NCBI GenBank assembly: GCA_902591025.1
Contig: CACIZB010000001.1
Span: forward strand, 124,001 to 188,000
DNA from: an uncultured Pelagibacteraceae bacterium
Lineage (GTDB): Bacteria > Pseudomonadota > Alphaproteobacteria > Pelagibacterales > Pelagibacteraceae
Direction: 5' to 3'
Length of the DNA: 64,000 nucleotides
This document shows positions 61,023-64,000 of this stretch, one piece after another. The notes under the pieces are model-generated. The model ran no database searches. It was not told where the DNA came from and saw nothing but the letters and a program-made list of their open reading frames with translations. A program made the translations under genes and the position numbers. The first letter of the stretch is position 1. Every line of letters starts with the position of its first letter.

Positions 61023-62077
61023 AAATTATATTCCTTTGATGTTAGCTCATACAACCTGCTAATTGTTCGCTTAAATGGCTTTTCGAGAGATAAAGAGGAT
61101 TTGAGTTGATCGAGATTTTGATTTGCACTGATAGCCAATGGTATATTTTTTTCATAAATTACATCAATTAAAGTAATAAATCTGTGTTGTTGATTAGAAT
61201 TAATATTATCAAATTGAGGAATTTCATCAATTACCATAAATTTTATAAATTTTGCAATCTCTAAATAATCTTCTGCTCCTAGATTTCTGCTACAAAGTTC
61301 TTTAAAATTAAATCTTGAAACACCCTCATAATAATTTTCTAATTCAAGTTTCCTTCCCTTAATATTTAGAGTTTTGAGCATCTTTTTTTTATTTTTTGTG
61401 ATAACACGAAATAGCTTATTCATTTTAAAATAAGTTTCTTTATTTAATGGAAAAAACAATCTTTGTTTTTTATTTTCTTGAGATTTACGATAATCATCTT
61501 CAATTACCAGTTCATGCTCAATACAGTTTTTTTCCATTATTTTTATAAAAGGTATGAATTGATCTCTTTGTAAACCATCTTTATAAAGGTCTGATATCTT
61601 AGTGTTGGATGTTAATATTATCCTAATATTTTCTTTGAAGATTTGCTCAAATAGTTTACCTAAAATCATAGCATCAACAATATTTGTAACTTGAAATTCA
61701 TCAAAATAAATTAGAGAAACTTTTGATTTCAGCTTTTTTACAAAAAAAACAATAACGTTTTCATTATTACTACTTTTATTTTTGTGAACAAAATCATGAA
61801 ATTCCAACATAAATTCATTAAAGTGAAGCCTTTGTTTATTTTTATTAATAAGATTAAAAAAAAAGTTCAAGATCATTGTTTTTCCAACCCCAACTCCACC
61901 ATATAAATAAAAACCTTTTTTTGAATTATCTTTTGTAAAAAATTTTTTTATCGAAAATTTAAAATTATCATTATAAAATTGCTGTAAAGTTTTGATTAGT
62001 TGTATTTGATTTAAATTATTTTCAAAATTTTTTGTTTTACATAATAAATTAAATTGATTAGCTAGATTTTTGGACAT
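61019..62077 (-). CDS. zapE: AFG1/ZapE-like ATPase
   Basis: 352 aa; GFYLYGGVGVGKTMILNFFF, LIYFDEFQVTNIVDAMIL. Confidence 0.93.
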   Translation of the reverse strand: MSKNLANQFNLLCKTKNFENNLNQIQLIKTLQQFYNDNFKFSIKKFFTKDNSKKGFYLYGGVGVGKTMILNFFFNLINKNKQRLHFNEFMLEFHDFVHKNKSSNNENVIVFFVKKLKSKVSLIYFDEFQVTNIVDAMILGKLFEQIFKENIRIILTSNTKISDLYKDGLQRDQFIPFIKIMEKNCIEHELVIEDDYRKSQENKKQRLFFPLNKETYFKMNKLFRVITKNKKKMLKTLNIKGRKLELENYYEGVSRFNFKELCSRNLGAEDYLEIAKFIKFMVIDEIPQFDNINSNQQHRFITLIDVIYEKNIPLAISANQNLDQLKSSLSLEKPFKRTISRLYELTSKEYNL

Positions 62078-62508
62078 TAATCTTTTTTACTTTTAAGTTC
62101 TATTCCATATTCAGATCGCGGTCCTTTCCTTAGACCGTATGGTCCACAAAAAAACAATGTTAACGGTTTAGTGCCTGGTTTTAGATCAATTCTGTGTAAA
62201 TTATTCGCAGATCTAAATCCTACATAACCTCTTGATCTCCAAAATTTTCCTGTGCTTAATGTTTCCCAATAACCACCTCTCAAAATAACAGTTACATAGG
62301 GAAATGGATGATTATGAACCCCCTCACCGTGGTCATCTGCTAACATTTCATGTATCAATATGTTAAAAGGAAACCATCTTGGACGATGCCTAAATAATAC
62401 ATAATATCTATTCATCCAAGGTTTAGCTTCTGAAAATCTTGGATGAGAAGGTCCTCTATCAAGTACTATTTTTTTTCTTCCTAATTTTTCTAATATCTTT
62501 AAAAACAT
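62077..62508 (-). CDS. Cupin-like protein
   Basis: 143 aa; DHGEGVHNHPFPYVTVILRGGYWE, HRIDLKPG. Confidence 0.7.
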   Translation of the reverse strand: MFLKILEKLGRKKIVLDRGPSHPRFSEAKPWMNRYYVLFRHRPRWFPFNILIHEMLADDHGEGVHNHPFPYVTVILRGGYWETLSTGKFWRSRGYVGFRSANNLHRIDLKPGTKPLTLFFCGPYGLRKGPRSEYGIELKSKKD

Positions 62509-62509
62509 T

Positions 62510-63802
62510 TTAATTTAAGCGAATAATACTATTATTTTTTACCAATAAAATTTTTTTATTGAAAGCAAATGGTCTTGAAATCTTTTCTTTATCAATTTTA
62601 AAAACAGATTCAGTTTTTCCAGAAGCAATATCTATCTTTAAAAGTTTTCCATTATTTGTAGATAACATCAATTTATTATAACTTGCTATGAAGCCTATTG
62701 GTTTAATTTTTTCTCTGTTTTTATTTTTAAAAATATTAAAAATATCCGTAATTCTTATTATGTTTCCAGATTTACTATCAATTATAAAAAAGTATCCCTC
62801 ATTAGAAATAGAAAAAATTAGATTATTATAAAAGATAGATCTTACACTTGAATTAACATCTTGTTTCCAATTTATTAAACCATTATTTAAATTTAGAGAG
62901 TAAAGTTCATTTCTATTATTTGAAAAAACTAAATTATCTTGATCAGCAATTAAATCAGATATGATTAAATCAAAAGCGTTTTCATATATCAAGCTACTTT
63001 GAGTAGGAGTCTGCCACAATAGAGAGCCATTTTGAGCATTTATTGCAATTATATCACCAATTGAGTTGTTTAAATAAACTCTATTATTCTTCACAATAAT
63101 TGAGTTTCTTTTGGGTGATTTTAAAAAAATATTTTCACTTTTGAATTTCCAAACTTCAGATCCATCAAGTAAAGAAACACATCTTATAATATTATTCATA
63201 TCTACTGAATAAATCTTATCATCAAATATTTTTATTTGTGAATTTATAGGATTCTTATTTTTTTTAGACCATAACAAATCACCATTTTCTAAATTAACAG
63301 CATAAAATTTTGAAATATTATCAAATACAATTAAGGTTTTTTCTTTAATCGAAAGCGTCAAGATTGGTTTTTGTTTTTTTTCTTCTTTAGAATAAAAGTT
63401 TTTTTTCCATACTATCTTAAAGTTCTCATCGAACTTAATTAAATTACCTTGATCATCAAAAAAAACAAAATTTTTACCGTCAAAAACTAATTCTGGTTCA
63501 AAGTATTCAAAATCTCTAATTTTTGAAAATTTAAATTTTGAAATCTTATCAATATCTTTGTTAAAATTTTTTATTGCTGAATTATTCGAAAGGTCATCAG
63601 ATATAGATCTAAATTTTTTAGAAGTATCAATTTTCAAATTTGGATTAAATTCTTTTTTTGTTATTAATTTTTTTTCCAAAATCTTGGAAATATTTTTGGA
63701 TAGTTTTTCAACTTCTTTTTCTTCAGTCCAAAATCTTGAGTTTGTGTTGAAGGAACATCCGTAGAGAAAAATAAACAATAATAGGATGATGTATCTAGTC
63801 AC
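62510..63802 (-). CDS. bamB: PQQ-like beta-propeller lipoprotein (BamB-like)
   Basis: 430 aa; lipobox LYGCSF, repeated LENGDLLWSKK / LDGSEVWKF / QNGSLLWQ blades. Confidence 0.75.
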   Translation of the reverse strand: MTRYIILLLFIFLYGCSFNTNSRFWTEEKEVEKLSKNISKILEKKLITKKEFNPNLKIDTSKKFRSISDDLSNNSAIKNFNKDIDKISKFKFSKIRDFEYFEPELVFDGKNFVFFDDQGNLIKFDENFKIVWKKNFYSKEEKKQKPILTLSIKEKTLIVFDNISKFYAVNLENGDLLWSKKNKNPINSQIKIFDDKIYSVDMNNIIRCVSLLDGSEVWKFKSENIFLKSPKRNSIIVKNNRVYLNNSIGDIIAINAQNGSLLWQTPTQSSLIYENAFDLIISDLIADQDNLVFSNNRNELYSLNLNNGLINWKQDVNSSVRSIFYNNLIFSISNEGYFFIIDSKSGNIIRITDIFNIFKNKNREKIKPIGFIASYNKLMLSTNNGKLLKIDIASGKTESVFKIDKEKISRPFAFNKKILLVKNNSIIRLN

Positions 63803-64000
63803 TAAAATCTCTATTCAGTCTTTTTTGTGTTTCTTTAATTATATCTTGATTAGCATTATCTAAACTCAAAATCTTATTAAAGAACTCTTTAGCTTTTTGT
63901 TTTTCATTTTTTGAATAAAAAAATTCAGCCAAAAGATAAAATGCATGAGAACTCCAAATGCTCTGTTTATTAATCAGTGGTTTTAACATTTCTAAAATTT
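63795..64000 (-). CDS. TPR-containing protein, 5' part outside the window
   Basis: Open frame to the window edge; SHAFYLLAEFFYSKNEKQKAKEFFNKILSL TPR-like; overlaps bamB-like start. Confidence 0.65.
   Translation of the reverse strand, partial: ILEMLKPLINKQSIWSSHAFYLLAEFFYSKNEKQKAKEFFNKILSLDNANQDIIKETQKRLNRDFSD

Noticed and set aside
1-64000. CRISPR arrays, tRNA/rRNA genes, prophage, transposons, toxin-antitoxin or classic defence islands
   Set aside because: None recognised by reading both strands; gene content looks like core and near-core metabolism with short spacers. A tRNAscan/Infernal run would be needed to exclude small RNAs completely

Overview
AT-rich, densely packed alphaproteobacterial chromosome segment. 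Gene content and short intergenic spacers strongly suggest a marine SAR11 / Candidatus Pelagibacter-type genome (inferred from gene content only). I saw no rRNA, tRNA, CRISPR array, transposase or prophage signal. Recognisable modules are: aprMBA (APS reductase, with a good sigma70 promoter); pabA/B/C; amtB; an XRE/ScfR-RamB-like regulator divergent from isocitrate lyase with repeated TTGTAAA sites between them; a TPP riboswitch in front of a sodium:solute symporter (ThiV-like); a FbpABC iron transporter with tandem Fur-like boxes and an intra-operon terminator; a dimethylglycine/sarcosine dehydrogenase-like gene next to etfBA and ETF-QO; a MetF-like + GcvT/DmdA/LigM-like pair; fhs; purEK; and a tail of housekeeping genes (zapE, bamB-like, gpsA). 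The most interesting leads are the aceA-regulator operator cluster, a small CysC-like kinase plus HIGH-type nucleotidyltransferase pair, the MetF/GcvT-like methyl-oxidation pair of unknown substrate, several unlisted microproteins (including a 27-aa protein with 16 K/R residues) and several unexplained hairpins. All homology calls come from reading the proteins; no database search was run.
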